Positions 1 to 9,540 are shown, counted from the first letter of the stretch. The stretch is 36,220 nucleotides of DNA from Desulfovibrio sp. (GCA_031288535.1 JAITRF010000037.1:1-36220), one strand, 5' to 3'. Notes: generated by a model not told the origin, from the sequence alone. Made by a program: numbers and translations.

Positions 1-36
1 ACTGTTGGGGGCCGCTTTTTTCCACCGGGAACAGCC

Positions 37-312
37 TCAGCCCATCAATTTCTCAATGAGCTTGCCGACCAGTCGAGAAAGAGCGCCCCACAGGGCCGCT
101 TTTATCGCCAGCCAGAACAAGCGGTTCGCTCGTCTGTTTTTGACGACTGCCTCCTTTACTCCCGACGCCATCCTTGCGGACTCTCGGAGTGGAGGCCCCG
201 TTTTTGTCCCTTGCGGGACATTCAGAACATATCCGCGCCCTACATAAAAATCAAATGAACCGAACACCTCCCCACCGACAACCACATTGCCCGTGTATAA
301 GCCTTTTGCCAT
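37..312 (-). CDS. Small hypothetical protein (doubtful)
   Basis: A 91-residue reading frame if it starts at the ATG at 312, which has a G-rich stretch just before it; an upstream ATG at 372 would give 111 residues but has no convincing ribosome binding site. The protein starts with a short beta-like, glycine-rich stretch, has a basic middle, and ends in a hydrophobic and basic segment that could be a membrane-associated helix. I recognise no family. Codon use is less GC-biased than in the neighbouring stator genes, so it may be a recent acquisition or not a gene. It lies convergent to nothing visible and upstream of motA on the other strand. Confidence 0.3.
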   Translation of the reverse strand: MAKGLYTGNVVVGGEVFGSFDFYVGRGYVLNVPQGTKTGPPLRESARMASGVKEAVVKNRRANRLFWLAIKAALWGALSRLVGKLIEKLMG

Positions 313-372
313 GATCCCCCAATGCCATACCCGGGAAAATGTTTGCAAGGACGAGAGTAAAAGTATGTCCAA

Positions 373-629
373 AATGACCCGGCGAACTATTTTTTATCGG
401 CTGGTTTTTTTTGGGTATTTTATTGGGCATCTGAAAATATTTTCCACAGTAAAGCTATTTTATTTCAATGTGTTACTGTTCATTATTCTATTCGGAAATA
501 ATTAGACTTTTCAGGACTGCGGAAATTGTGTATGTTTACGCCGTACCGGCGCACGCCCCGCGACGCCTTTCACGGTGTGCGAGATATTTCGCGTCCTTAA
601 ATGCGCTACCAGGTAAAAGGGACCGCAAG
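373..629. other. AT-rich leader region upstream of motA
   Basis: About 260 bases with no supported gene. The stretch 388-510 is clearly richer in A and T than the surrounding DNA and probably holds the promoter of the motAB pair, but I could not pick a convincing sigma-70, sigma-28 or sigma-54 element. A short inverted repeat (CGCCG-TAC-CGGCG) lies near 539-551. Confidence 0.3.
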
Positions 630-1475
630 TTGTTTGTACTGATCGGCTTCATCGTGGTTCTCGGCTCCGTGCTCGGCGGTTATGCCATGCACAGTTCCAA
701 TTTTGCCATTCTGGCGCAGCCCAACGAATTGCTCATCATTTTCGGGGCCGGCGTAGGATCTTATGTTGCCTCCAACTCTTCCTTCACCCTGAAATTGACC
801 GTCCACGGCCTGAAGCGCGTTTTTTCCAACGGCCCGTCCAAGGCCAAGTACATGGACATGCTGGCCCTGTTGTACGGGATCTTCGCCAAGATGCAGCGGG
901 AAGGCATAATCAGCGTGGAAAAGGACATAGAGCAGCCGGAATCCAGCGCGCTCTTCCAGCGTTTTCCGAATATGGCCAAGGACAGGCACGCCTGCTTTTA
1001 CATAGGCGACACCCTGCGCATCTATCTGACCACCGGCAACGCCGGCGAACTGGACAAGCTGATGGGAGTCGACATGAGCGCCATGCACGACGAGGAAACC
1101 CTGCCCGCCCAGGCCCTCTCGCATATGGCGGATTCCCTGCCGGGCCTCGGCATCGTCGCCGCCGTGCTGGGCATCGTGGTGACCATGGGGCACATCAGCG
1201 ATGGCGCGGAGATCCTCGGCAGGTCCGTGGCGGCGGCTCTTGTGGGAACTTTTCTCGGCATTCTGCTCTGTTACGGCTTTGTAGGACCGCTGGGAGCGAA
1301 ACTGGAAACCCTGGCCCATGAACAGCACCTCTTCTACCGGGCCATGCGCGAGGCCCTGGCGGCTGCGGTGCGCGGCTCCTCGCCCATTGTGGCTCTTGAA
1401 TACGGACGCCGCGCCATCCCTCTGACTTTCCGTCCCACTTTCCTGGAAATGGAGCAAAAACTCAAAGGCTCGTAG
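630..1475 (+). CDS. motA: Flagellar motor stator protein MotA
   Basis: Encodes the proton-channel stator subunit that couples ion flow to flagellar rotation in the inner membrane. The protein begins with the family N-terminus (FVLIGFIVVLGSVLGGYAMH), followed by the conserved AQPNELLIIFGAG segment and, near the C-terminus, the paired membrane segments PGLGIVAAVLGIV and LVGTFLGILLCYGF. I chose the TTG at 630 as start because it gives the usual MotA N-terminus and 281 residues, and AAAGGGA lies seven bases upstream; the frame itself is open from 468 but that extension is not MotA-like. The cytoplasmic loop (about residues 70-190) carries the charged residues expected to touch FliG. It is followed after 13 bases by motB, so the two are surely co-transcribed. 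Confidence 0.93.
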   Translation: MFVLIGFIVVLGSVLGGYAMHSSNFAILAQPNELLIIFGAGVGSYVASNSSFTLKLTVHGLKRVFSNGPSKAKYMDMLALLYGIFAKMQREGIISVEKDIEQPESSALFQRFPNMAKDRHACFYIGDTLRIYLTTGNAGELDKLMGVDMSAMHDEETLPAQALSHMADSLPGLGIVAAVLGIVVTMGHISDGAEILGRSVAAALVGTFLGILLCYGFVGPLGAKLETLAHEQHLFYRAMREALAAAVRGSSPIVALEYGRRAIPLTFRPTFLEMEQKLKGS

Positions 1476-1488
1476 CCTGGAGGATACA

Positions 1489-2208
1489 ATGGCCGGCTCA
1501 TCCTGGAAAGTCGCTTACGCCGACTTCATGACCGCTATGATGGCTTTTTTTCTCGTCCTGTGGCTGTTGAACATGGCGCCTCCGGAGACGCTCAAGGGTC
1601 TTTCCGGGTATTTCCAGGCGGACGCCCAGTTCAGCTCCAATACGATCTCGCCGTACGGCATATCCAACAACCCGCTCATCCAGTACGTGGACAAACTGGA
1701 CGCGCGCGAATTCAAAATGAGCGAAATCGAGGAATCCAACTATGCCATCGCCCAGAGCCTGAAACAATTCCTGCTCAAGGACGCCGTGCCCTCGTCCTCC
1801 AGCGGCCTGACCTCGGACGGGGTAGGGGTCCTGTTGCACATCGCCTCCGATCTCATGTTCAAACCGGGCACGGTCGAGTTTACCCAGGAAGGGGATAGGG
1901 TGATGCAGGAGGTTCTGAACGTGATGCACAAATATAAAGTCTACCTGGTGGTGCGCGGCCATGCGGACTCTTCGGAAACCGGCGCTCCCGACTATCCGTC
2001 CAAGTGGGAACTTTCGGCGGCCAGGGGGAACTCGGCCGTGCGCTGGCTTATAGGGAACGGCATAAATCCCAACCTCGTGCGCAGCGTCGCATACGCGGAC
2101 ACCAGACCGCGCGTGCCCTCCACCATACCGGGGGCCGCCGCCCAGAACAGCCGCGTGGAATTCAACTTCCACAGGCCCGAAGTCATGTCCACCATTGTCG
2201 GCTATTAA
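1489..2208 (+). CDS. motB: Flagellar motor stator protein MotB (OmpA-like domain)
   Basis: Second stator subunit of 239 residues. A very short cytoplasmic start is followed by one membrane helix containing the conserved proton-accepting Asp (SWKVAYADFMTAMMAFFLVLW, Asp at about residue 12). The C-terminal half (about residues 110-230) is an OmpA-like peptidoglycan-binding domain with the RGHADSSE and LSAARGNSAVRWL motifs, which anchors the stator to the cell wall. A GGAGGA site precedes the ATG. Together with motA it forms the MotA5B2 unit. No other flagellar genes are visible in the window. The gene ends just before a repeat-containing spacer. Confidence 0.93.
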   Translation: MAGSSWKVAYADFMTAMMAFFLVLWLLNMAPPETLKGLSGYFQADAQFSSNTISPYGISNNPLIQYVDKLDAREFKMSEIEESNYAIAQSLKQFLLKDAVPSSSSGLTSDGVGVLLHIASDLMFKPGTVEFTQEGDRVMQEVLNVMHKYKVYLVVRGHADSSETGAPDYPSKWELSAARGNSAVRWLIGNGINPNLVRSVAYADTRPRVPSTIPGAAAQNSRVEFNFHRPEVMSTIVGY

Positions 2209-2223
2209 CGGTACGGGCAATAC

Positions 2224-2320
2224 TGCATTTTGCGCTTGAGATTGTCGCTTGACGGCGGGCAAGCCCGCCCGCGCCAATATGCCTTGCGGACGACGTACAG
2301 ATTTCCATGCGGAAATCTGT
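2224..2320. repeat. Intergenic hairpin repeat between motB and ftsH
   Basis: The stretch from 2224 starts with a GCATTTTGCGCTTGAG-like sequence shared with copies at 9541, 24491 and (inverted) 12452. It contains the hairpin GGCGGGC-AA-GCCCGCC (2254-2269). Downstream at 2297-2320 is a perfect 10-bp stem with a four-base loop (ACAGATTTCC/GGAAATCTGT). The latter may act as a transcription terminator or processing site for motB, although no T-run follows. Confidence 0.55.
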
Positions 2321-2379
2321 AATTCCATTTCCGGGTACGAATTTCTGCGATTTGCATCCGGCAACCGAGGGAACATACC

Positions 2380-4482
2380 TTGAATTATCGCAATTATCTG
2401 ATCTGGGCGCTGGTCGGAATGCTCCTGGTGGTCGCCTTCAACGTCCTGTACCAGCAGCCGGTGCGCAGTAATGAAATAAGCTATTCCGAATTTCTGGAAA
2501 GGGCGAAAAAACAGCAGGTCGCAGAGGTCCTGATCCAGGGCAACAAACTCTCGGGCTGCAAGCTTTCCGGCCACTTTACCGACGGCATGACCTTCACGAG
2601 CCACGCGCCCGACGATCCGGGGCTTGTGGAAACCCTGGTCGGCAACGGCGCGGTCGTCAAGGCCGGCCCCATGGAAGATTCCCCCTGGTATATCGTTTTT
2701 CTCACCTCCTGGGCCCCGATGATTCTGCTCGTCCTCTTCTGGTTTTTTTTCATGCGCCAGATGCAGGGGGGGGGAGGGAAAACCATGAGCTTCGGCCGGT
2801 CCAGGGCCAGGATGATCTCCCAGGAATCCGCCAAGGTGACGTTCGACGACGTGGCCGGGGTGGACGAGGCCAAGGAGGAGCTTGCCGAGGTCGTGGATTT
2901 TCTCTCCAATCCGAAAAAATTCACCCGCCTGGGCGGGCGCATCCCCAAGGGAGTGCTGCTCATCGGCCCGCCCGGAACGGGCAAGACCCTGCTGGCCAAG
3001 GCCGTGGCCGGCGAGGCCGGGGTTCCCTTTTTTTCCATATCCGGTTCGGATTTTGTGGAGATGTTTGTGGGCGTAGGCGCGTCGCGGGTGCGGGACCTTT
3101 TCGCGCAGGGTAAGAAAAACGCCCCCTGCCTCATATTTATCGACGAGATCGACGCCGTGGGCAGACAGCGTGGCGCGGGGCTGGGCGGCGGACACGACGA
3201 GCGCGAGCAGACGCTGAATCAGCTCCTGGTGGAAATGGACGGCTTTGAAGCCAACGAAGGGGTGATCCTGATCGCGGCCACCAACCGGCCGGACGTGCTG
3301 GACCCGGCCTTGCAGCGGCCGGGCCGCTTCGACCGCCAGGTGGTGGTGCCGCCCCCCGACATCAGGGGACGCAAGCATATCCTGGAAGTGCACAGCAAAC
3401 GCACCCCCCTGGCCGAGGACGTCAATCTGGAAACCCTGGCCAAGGGTACGCCGGGGTTTTCCGGAGCGGACCTTGAGAATCTGGTCAACGAGGCCGCCCT
3501 CACCGCGGCCAAGGAGAACAAGAACGCCCTGACCATGCTGGATTTCGAGAACGCCAAGGACAAGCTGCTCATGGGCAAGGAAAGGCGCACCATGGTCCAG
3601 ACCCCGGAAGACCTGAAAAACACCGCCTACCACGAGGCCGGACACGCCATCCTCAACATGCTCCTGCCGGAAACCGACACCCTGCACAAGGTGACCATAA
3701 TCCCGCGCGGCCGGGCGCTCGGCGTCACCATGTACCTGCCGGAGGAAGACAAGAACAGCATGAGCAGGGTGGAGCTTGAAAGCAAGATCACCATGGCTTT
3801 CGGAGGCCGCGCTGCGGAGCTGATCATCTTCGGCAAAATGACCACCGGGGCGGCCAACGACATCAAACAGGCCACGGGCATGGCCCGGTCCATGGTCTGT
3901 AAATGGGGCATGAGCGATCTCATAGGCCCCATAGCCATAGGCGAACAGAGCCAGGAAGTGTTCATAGGCCGGGAATGGGTGACGAACCGGGACCACAGCG
4001 AGGAAACCTCCCGCCAGGTGGACGCCGAGGTCAAACGCATCATCGACACCGCCACGAGCGAGGCGGACCGCCTGCTGCGGGAAAATATAGACTGCCTGCA
4101 CCGCGTGGCCGCAGCCCTGCTGGACCGGGAGACCATCACCGGAGACGAGGCCGGACGGCTGATGCGGGGTGAAACCCTTCCGCCTCTGGACCTCAAAACC
4201 AACCCGCGCAAGCTGATCACCACCAAGGACCTGGAAGAGCGCTCGGCAAAGGCCAAGGGCGAGGGACGCGGGAAAAAAGGCGGCAACGGCAAAAACAGAG
4301 GCAAACCCGAGGGCGGGGAGACGGCGCGGGAGCGCGCGGCTTCTCCGCTCGGCGCAGCCTTGTCCGCGCCGGGCAGGGAAGAGGCGCGGGACAGAAAAGA
4401 AGACGCCGGACAAACCGGGGAAGACCCCGCGCAAACCGAGAATGACGGCGAAACAACCGGTGACGGCGACGGGAGCAGATGA
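2380..4482 (+). CDS. ftsH: ATP-dependent zinc metalloprotease FtsH
   Basis: Membrane-anchored AAA+ protease that degrades misassembled membrane proteins and short-lived regulators. Two membrane helices flank a small periplasmic domain (about residues 4-22 and 105-125). The AAA domain has Walker A GPPGTGKT (196-203), Walker [16 protein letters not shown] and the arginine-finger region RPGRFDRQV. The peptidase domain has the zinc motif HEAGH (418-422). The start is TTG at 2380, preceded by GAGGGA. At 700 residues it is longer than the usual 610-650 because of a C-terminal tail from about residue 620 rich in Lys, Gly, Glu and Asp, probably disordered. Its stop overlaps the folP start by four bases (ATGA), pointing to translational coupling. 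Confidence 0.96.
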   Translation: MNYRNYLIWALVGMLLVVAFNVLYQQPVRSNEISYSEFLERAKKQQVAEVLIQGNKLSGCKLSGHFTDGMTFTSHAPDDPGLVETLVGNGAVVKAGPMEDSPWYIVFLTSWAPMILLVLFWFFFMRQMQGGGGKTMSFGRSRARMISQESAKVTFDDVAGVDEAKEELAEVVDFLSNPKKFTRLGGRIPKGVLLIGPPGTGKTLLAKAVAGEAGVPFFSISGSDFVEMFVGVGASRVRDLFAQGKKNAPCLIFIDEIDAVGRQRGAGLGGGHDEREQTLNQLLVEMDGFEANEGVILIAATNRPDVLDPALQRPGRFDRQVVVPPPDIRGRKHILEVHSKRTPLAEDVNLETLAKGTPGFSGADLENLVNEAALTAAKENKNALTMLDFENAKDKLLMGKERRTMVQTPEDLKNTAYHEAGHAILNMLLPETDTLHKVTIIPRGRALGVTMYLPEEDKNSMSRVELESKITMAFGGRAAELIIFGKMTTGAANDIKQATGMARSMVCKWGMSDLIGPIAIGEQSQEVFIGREWVTNRDHSEETSRQVDAEVKRIIDTATSEADRLLRENIDCLHRVAAALLDRETITGDEAGRLMRGETLPPLDLKTNPRKLITTKDLEERSAKAKGEGRGKKGGNGKNRGKPEGGETARERAASPLGAALSAPGREEARDRKEDAGQTGEDPAQTENDGETTGDGDGSR

Positions 4483-5456
4483 ATTTTCCAAGGCCCGCCG
4501 CCGCAAGGGGCGGAAAAAAAACGCGCCTGCGTCTCGGCGGGGGGCGTCTGCTGGATGTGGACGCTTTTTTTGTAGCGGGCATAGTGAACGTCACCCCGGA
4601 CTCGTTTTCCGACGGCGGTTTGTACGCCCACCCGGACGCGGCCCTTGGGAGGGTGCGGGAAATTTTGCGCCAGGGCGCTTTTTTTGTGGACCTGGGAGCG
4701 GAGTCCACCCGTCCGGGCTGTGCGGATATAGGGCAGGCGGAGGAATGGAGGCGTCTGGCCCCTGTCCTGGAAGCGGTCCTGCCCCTGCGCCGGGCCGATG
4801 GCGAGCCGGAAAGCCCCGCCCCGCCTTCCTTCTGCCTTTGCGTGGACACCTTCAGGGCGGGCACGGCCGCCGCCGCCCTCAGGGCGCACGAAAACATCCC
4901 CGGAGCGCGGGTTCTGCCGGTCGACGTGATCAACGACGTTTCCGGCGGTTTTCTGGACCCGGACATGGATGAGACGCTTGCGGAGCACAAACCGGGATAT
5001 GTGCTGGGCCACTGCCCGGTCCCGCCTTCGCGCATGAGCGGACGCACGCGCTACGCGGACGTGGCGGACGCGCTGCTCGCCTGGTTTTCCGCGCGTCTTG
5101 AGACCCTGGTCGGGAAAGGGCTGCCGGAGGAATGCGTCTGCTTTGATCCCTGCATCGGGTTTGCCAAAAGCGATGCGGACGCTTTGCGGATAATAGAGGC
5201 CCTGCCGCGTTTCGCGGCCCTCGGGCGACCCATTTATCTCGGCCTGTCGCGGAAAGGCCTCCTCGGGACGCTGACGGGTCTGCCCACGGAGAAACGCGAC
5301 GCGGCCACGGCGGCGGCCTGCGCCCTGCTGGCCGAAGCCGGAGTGGACATACACCGCGTCCACGATGTGGAAAGCTGTCTCGCGGCCCTCAGGATCGCGG
5401 CGGCTTTCCGCCAAACTTCCCGTCCGGACGGACGCCCATGGATTTCCCCGAGCTAG
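4479..5456 (+). CDS. folP: Dihydropteroate synthase
   Basis: Condenses p-aminobenzoate with 6-hydroxymethyl-7,8-dihydropterin pyrophosphate in folate synthesis; this is the sulfonamide target. The TIM-barrel signatures are present: GIVNVTPDSFSDGG near the N-terminus, DLGAESTRPG, then INDVSGG, and a C-terminal HRVHDV motif. At 325 residues it is somewhat longer than the typical 270-285, with an Arg/Gly-rich N-terminal extension and extra length between strands. It overlaps ftsH by 4 bases and cdaA by 19 bases, an arrangement known from Desulfovibrio relatives. Confidence 0.95.
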   Translation: MNFPRPAAARGGKKTRLRLGGGRLLDVDAFFVAGIVNVTPDSFSDGGLYAHPDAALGRVREILRQGAFFVDLGAESTRPGCADIGQAEEWRRLAPVLEAVLPLRRADGEPESPAPPSFCLCVDTFRAGTAAAALRAHENIPGARVLPVDVINDVSGGFLDPDMDETLAEHKPGYVLGHCPVPPSRMSGRTRYADVADALLAWFSARLETLVGKGLPEECVCFDPCIGFAKSDADALRIIEALPRFAALGRPIYLGLSRKGLLGTLTGLPTEKRDAATAAACALLAEAGVDIHRVHDVESCLAALRIAAAFRQTSRPDGRPWISPS

Positions 5457-6208
5457 GCGCACTGAACATAGGCTGGCGCGACGTGCTGGACATAGCCGTG
5501 GCCACCACCCTTTTTTATTACGCCATAGCCATGCTCAAGCAGACCAGGGCGGTCACGGCGATCTACGGTCTGCTGCTGCTTCTCGTCCTCTATCTCATTT
5601 CCCGGCTCATCGGCCTGAACACCATGAACTGGCTGCTTGAGGACATTCTCGGCTCGCTTTTCCTGATCGTGGTCATCATCTTTCAGCGCGACATCCGCCA
5701 GGCCCTGAGTTCCCTGGGAGCGCACCGCCTGTGGCTGAACCGGTTTTTCGGCAGGAAAGAAGACAGTTCCTACATCCCCCTGGTCTGCGGCGCGGCCATG
5801 CACATGGCGCAACGCAAAATCGGCGCGCTCATCGTCATTGAGCGCGACATTCCCCTGGGCGACGCCGCCCAGAGAGGCGTGCCCCTGGACGCCGCCATTT
5901 CCATGGAGCTTTTGATCAACATATTCTGGCCGAACAGCCCGCTGCATGACGGGGCCGTGATCATAAGCCGCGGGCGGATTAGCGCGGCCGGCTGTATCCT
6001 GCCCCTGTCCACGGCCGTCACCAAGCGTGATTACGGCACGAGACACCGCGCCGCCCTCGGCATAACCGAGGAGAGCGACGCCATCGTGGTGGTGGTTTCC
6101 GAAGAGCGCGGAGCCGTGGCGGTGGCTCTGGAGGGCAAGCTGACCACGGCTTTGGACGCTGTGAAGCTCCCGCGCGTCATCATGTCCGCCCTGGAGAAAA
6201 GCCTGTGA
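5438..6208 (+). CDS. cdaA: Diadenylate cyclase CdaA
   Basis: Membrane-bound enzyme making c-di-AMP from two ATP. Three predicted membrane helices occupy about residues 14-85. The DAC (DisA_N) catalytic domain follows, with the DGA motif (171-173, in LHDGAVII) and the RHR motif (202-204, in GTRHRAALG), the two hallmarks of active diadenylate cyclases. The length (256) is normal for CdaA. The start lies inside the end of folP and the stop overlaps cdaR (GTGA). Pairing with the YbbR/CdaR regulator is the standard c-di-AMP arrangement; the usual third partner glmM does not follow here. Confidence 0.95.
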   Translation: MDFPELGALNIGWRDVLDIAVATTLFYYAIAMLKQTRAVTAIYGLLLLLVLYLISRLIGLNTMNWLLEDILGSLFLIVVIIFQRDIRQALSSLGAHRLWLNRFFGRKEDSSYIPLVCGAAMHMAQRKIGALIVIERDIPLGDAAQRGVPLDAAISMELLINIFWPNSPLHDGAVIISRGRISAAGCILPLSTAVTKRDYGTRHRAALGITEESDAIVVVVSEERGAVAVALEGKLTTALDAVKLPRVIMSALEKSL

Positions 6209-7296
6209 AATTCAAGGGCTGGAAAGATCTGCTCCTGGCCTTTGTCCTGGCCCTGGCCCTGTGGTACGGGGTGACAGGCAGCGAGAAACTGGAATCCCAA
6301 GTAGAGGTGCGGGTGGATTACCGCGGGCTGCCCCACGGGCTGATCGTGCGCGAGGGTTTCGTGAACAGGGTTTCCGTGCGCCTGCGCGCCTCCGCCGGGA
6401 TGCTGCGCTCCATTTCCGGACGCGACTACGCCTTTAACATGGACCTCTCCGATGTGCGCAAAGGCGACAATGTCCTGGCGATCAACGCCAACAACCTGCC
6501 TTTCCACGGCGGGGTGGAGGTTATGGATATATCCCCCTCGCGCATTTATCTGAAAGTCGAGGGCATAGACAGCAAAAAAATCCCGGTGGAGGCGAAAATC
6601 CAGGACGCCGTTCCGGACGGGCGCCAGGTTTTCGTCTCCATCACCCCCCCGGAGGTCACGGTCAGCGGAGCCTCTTCAGTTCTGCAAACCCTCAACTCCA
6701 TCGAACTGCCCCTGCATATCGGCGATTCCCCCGCGCCAGGCGTCTCGGAGAGCAAAAAAATCCTGCCCGTCCCCGGCGGAGTGGACGTCTCGCCCATTGA
6801 AGTCGGCGTAGCGATAAGCGTCAACGTAAAACTTGGGCAGACGGCCCTGACCCTCCCTGTGGAGGTCCAGGCCGCCGATGCCCATGTGGCCTTTGTGCAG
6901 CCGGACAAAATCAAGGTCGTCGTGTCCGCTCCGGAAAACATGAAGGAGGCGCTCAAGAAAGTCAAAGCCCTTGTCCTGGCCGGGAACCTGCCGCCGGGCC
7001 GGCATCTCGCAAGCGTCCAGCTTGTTCTGCCTCCGGGAGTGGAAGCGCAGGAACCGGATCCGTCCCGGGTCAGCCTGGACATCTCCTTAAAGAACGCGCC
7101 CCCGGAAGACGTCTCCGGGAAAGGGCCGTCCCCGGGGAAATCGCCGACGGAAGCCGGGTCCGCGAAAAAATCGCCCGGGAAAACTTCCCCAGTCGCCAAA
7201 GCCGCGCCGAACGCGTCCGCGAAGAAAGACGGCGCTTCTTCCGGGAAAAACCGCCCGTCCAAAGCCCCGGCCGGGAAAAAACCGGGAACGAGATAG
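6205..7296 (+). CDS. cdaR: YbbR-domain protein CdaR, regulator of CdaA
   Basis: Extracytoplasmic regulator of diadenylate cyclase. It starts with GTG at 6205 overlapping the cdaA stop. One N-terminal membrane helix (about residues 8-25, LLLAFVLALALWYGV) is followed by several YbbR repeats, recognisable by repeated segments such as VEVRVDYRGLP, KIPVEAKIQDAVPDG and LTLPVEVQA. From about residue 295 the chain becomes a low-complexity tail of Lys, Pro, Ser, Ala and Gly (about 70 residues), probably disordered and possibly wall-interacting. The gene ends at a hairpin and a dispersed repeat, opposite the tctB end. Confidence 0.9.
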   Translation: MKFKGWKDLLLAFVLALALWYGVTGSEKLESQVEVRVDYRGLPHGLIVREGFVNRVSVRLRASAGMLRSISGRDYAFNMDLSDVRKGDNVLAINANNLPFHGGVEVMDISPSRIYLKVEGIDSKKIPVEAKIQDAVPDGRQVFVSITPPEVTVSGASSVLQTLNSIELPLHIGDSPAPGVSESKKILPVPGGVDVSPIEVGVAISVNVKLGQTALTLPVEVQAADAHVAFVQPDKIKVVVSAPENMKEALKKVKALVLAGNLPPGRHLASVQLVLPPGVEAQEPDPSRVSLDISLKNAPPEDVSGKGPSPGKSPTEAGSAKKSPGKTSPVAKAAPNASAKKDGASSGKNRPSKAPAGKKPGTR

Positions 7297-7394
7297 GCCG
7301 TTCCCGATTCGGCGGCTGCGGCGAAAGCGCTGTTTCGCCTTACCGCTCGAAATGCTTCGCATTTCGGCGTGACAGGATGTCACGCTTTCCATTT
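7283..7394. repeat. Type-B dispersed repeat, copy 1
   Basis: A hairpin (CGGGAAC/GTTCCCG, 7283-7307) sits directly before an 84-bp core (7311-7394) that recurs, inverted and nearly identical, at 32955-33038. Inside the core are two conserved small hairpins: CGAAATGC-TTC-GCATTTCG (7348-7366) and GCGTGACA-GGA-TGTCACGC (7367-7385). It separates the convergent cdaR and tctB genes and could serve as a two-way terminator, though no T-runs are seen. Confidence 0.75.
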
Positions 7395-7440
7395 CCAGAT
7401 ATGCCACACTTGCTGCGGGGCGCGCCGCAGCATCCCGTTT

Positions 7441-7902
7441 TCAAAAAAAGATGCCTTCCGGGGTGGGCACGTGCAGGAGCAGAGAAAAACCTGCCCACAC
7501 GCAGAAACACATGACAAGCGTCAGCACGCAGGCCGAAAGCGCCGCCTTGCGGCGGCTGTAAGCCGCGTCATTAAGCGCGATGGAGCTCCCGAACAGAAAA
7601 AGCACGCTTGTCGTATAAAAGCCGAGTAGCGGAATGATCAGGACATAGGACAGGGAAAAGGCGGAAATCATCGCCACGCGTTTGCGCGCGACGGTTTCCT
7701 CCCCGCCGGGCTTGTCCCGGGCGGAGATCCGTTTCCACAGGCCCAGACCGACAAGATATACGCCGCCCAAGGCGATGAAGCCGATAATCAGCCGGGGGTA
7801 CAAACGCCCCAGCCCTTCCACGTTGCCGCTCTGGCAGAAGAAGACGGCCGCCGTGAAGAGAGAAAACAGTCCGGCCGCGATATCTCTCACGCTGCTACGC
7901 AT
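7441..7902 (-). CDS. tctB: Tripartite tricarboxylate transporter, small membrane subunit TctB
   Basis: Small four-helix membrane subunit of the TTT family of solute-binding-protein-dependent secondary transporters. From the ATG at 7902 it has 153 residues with hydrophobic segments near residues 8-25, 37-57, 75-100 and 115-145 (for example ALSACVLTLVMCFCVWAGF). The frame continues open further upstream but that part is the reverse reading of tctA; the chosen start overlaps the tctA stop by 8 bases, as usual for this gene pair. It is last in the suyAB-tctCAB operon. Confidence 0.85.
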   Translation of the reverse strand: MRSSVRDIAAGLFSLFTAAVFFCQSGNVEGLGRLYPRLIIGFIALGGVYLVGLGLWKRISARDKPGGEETVARKRVAMISAFSLSYVLIIPLLGFYTTSVLFLFGSSIALNDAAYSRRKAALSACVLTLVMCFCVWAGFSLLLHVPTPEGIFF

Positions 7903-9424
7903 CGTTCGCCTCCCCGCCGGTTTCGCCGCGCGCGCGTTTTCTCTTCCATTCCAGCAGGAAGGGAGTGACCAGGGAAAGCAGCGTGCAGAAAATGAGAACC
8001 ACCGCAATATTGCTGTTCAGAAACACCTGCAGAATCGATCCGTCGACCGCTTTGGAAAGACTGACGCACTTGCCGAAGTTTTCCTCAATCATGGGACCGA
8101 GGATGATGCCGAGGGCCATGGCCCCGGTGTCCAGTTTGACCAGGTTGCAGAAATAGCCGACAAAGCCGAAGGCGATGACGATCCACACGTCCAGTATGCT
8201 GTTGCGGATGGCGTAGGAGCCGATGATGGAAAGCATGACGATGGCTATGGCCACGAAGGTCAGCCGTATGCTGAGCAGGCGCACCATGATTTTGATGAGC
8301 ACGAGGCCCACCGGAATCATCAGCAGGTTGACCGCGAACTGCGACATGATGAAGGTGTAGGCCAGATCCCCGGTGACCGTAAAGACCTTGAAGCCCGGCT
8401 GGATGCCCTTGGCGAGCAGGGCGCCGAGAATGACCGCCGCCACGGCGCTGCCGGGAATGCCCAGGGTGAGCATGGGGATGAGCGCGCCGCCGATCACCGC
8501 GTTGTTGGCGCTTTCACTGGCGGCGACGCCTTTGATGATGCCCTTGCCGTAGAGCTCGGGCTCCTTGTCCCAGCGTTTGCTTTCGTTGTAAGAGATGATG
8601 GAGGCGATTTCCCCGCCGGCGCCGGGCAGCATGCCGACAAGGGTGCCGATGATGGAGGATCGCAGAAGAAGAATCTTGCAGGTGGCGAACAGTTCGCGCG
8701 CCACCCGGCCAAGGCTCTTCGGCATGGGCGTGTAGCTGGCGATATAGGGCTTGTAGCTCCCGATAAGATAGAGCACTTGGGAAAAGGAAAAGAGCCCGAT
8801 CATGGCCGGGATGACTTCCACGCCCTGGATCAGCGGGTAATAGCCGAAAGTGAAGCGCGGCGCAGCCGCGTGGGGGTCGAGGCCGATTGTCGCCACCAGC
8901 ATGCCGATCGCGCCGGATATCAGGCCCTTGACCATGTTGTCCGAGGACATGACCGCAATGGTGGAGAGCCCGAACAGGCAGAGCCAGAAGCTTTCCGGCC
9001 CGCCGAAGCGCAAGGCGAAGCGGGCCAGGGGGGCGGCGAGAAAAAGCAGAAAAACCGTGCCCACAATGCCGCCGAAGGAGGAGCACAGGAGCGCGGTGAT
9101 AAGCGCCTTGTCCGCTTCCCCCTTCTGGCACATGGGCCAGCCGTCGAAGGTCGTGGCCACGGAAGACGGAGTGCCGGGCGTACAGATGAGACAGGCCGAA
9201 TTGGCCCCGCCGTAAATGGCCCCCACATAGACGGCGCCCAGCATGATCAGACCGCTGGTCGTATCCAGGGCAAAGGTCACGGGAACCAGAAGGGCGACGC
9301 CCATGGTGGCCGTCAGCCCCGGCAGGGCGCCGATGATGATGCCGCCGGTGAGGCCGGCGATCATGAGAAAGATGTTGAGGGGTTCCAAAAGATGCCCAAT
9401 GGCAGGCAGGATGAATTCAGACAT
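7895..9424 (-). CDS. tctA: Tripartite tricarboxylate transporter, large membrane subunit TctA
   Basis: Large permease subunit (509 residues) that moves the substrate delivered by TctC across the inner membrane, driven by ion gradients. The family motifs are clear: GGIIIGALPGLTATMGVALL near the N-terminus, YVGAIYGGANSACLICTPGTPSSVATTFDG, and later MLPGAGGEIASIISYNESKRW and LTLGIPGSAVAAVILGALL. About twelve hydrophobic segments are present. AGGAG lies six bases before the ATG. It is separated from tctC by a 260-bp spacer containing three perfect hairpins, which may favour higher expression of the binding protein. Confidence 0.93.
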   Translation of the reverse strand: MSEFILPAIGHLLEPLNIFLMIAGLTGGIIIGALPGLTATMGVALLVPVTFALDTTSGLIMLGAVYVGAIYGGANSACLICTPGTPSSVATTFDGWPMCQKGEADKALITALLCSSFGGIVGTVFLLFLAAPLARFALRFGGPESFWLCLFGLSTIAVMSSDNMVKGLISGAIGMLVATIGLDPHAAAPRFTFGYYPLIQGVEVIPAMIGLFSFSQVLYLIGSYKPYIASYTPMPKSLGRVARELFATCKILLLRSSIIGTLVGMLPGAGGEIASIISYNESKRWDKEPELYGKGIIKGVAASESANNAVIGGALIPMLTLGIPGSAVAAVILGALLAKGIQPGFKVFTVTGDLAYTFIMSQFAVNLLMIPVGLVLIKIMVRLLSIRLTFVAIAIVMLSIIGSYAIRNSILDVWIVIAFGFVGYFCNLVKLDTGAMALGIILGPMIEENFGKCVSLSKAVDGSILQVFLNSNIAVVLIFCTLLSLVTPFLLEWKRKRARGETGGEANDA

Positions 9425-9540
9425 GAACGCTCCTGTTTTTGCTGCGGAACCGGGTGAGCGCGAGGGGGCGGAAACCCCTCGCGCAGAAGAGAGGCTTCCC
9501 TATACGGTATTTACGCCAATCGTCTCTCCGCGGGGAGTAG

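Noticed and set aside
468-629. N-terminal extension of MotA from the ATG at 468
   Set aside because: The 54 extra residues are not MotA-like, and the TTG at 630 has a good ribosome binding site and the family N-terminus.
1498-4506. Open frame of 1002 codons on the minus strand
   Set aside because: It runs antisense to motB and ftsH, has no family motifs, and is explained by high GC at third positions.
7682-9457. Plus-strand open frame of 591 codons over tctA
   Set aside because: Low-complexity His/Asp/Gly/Gln-rich translation typical of the reverse of a membrane protein gene; the minus strand encodes clear TctA.
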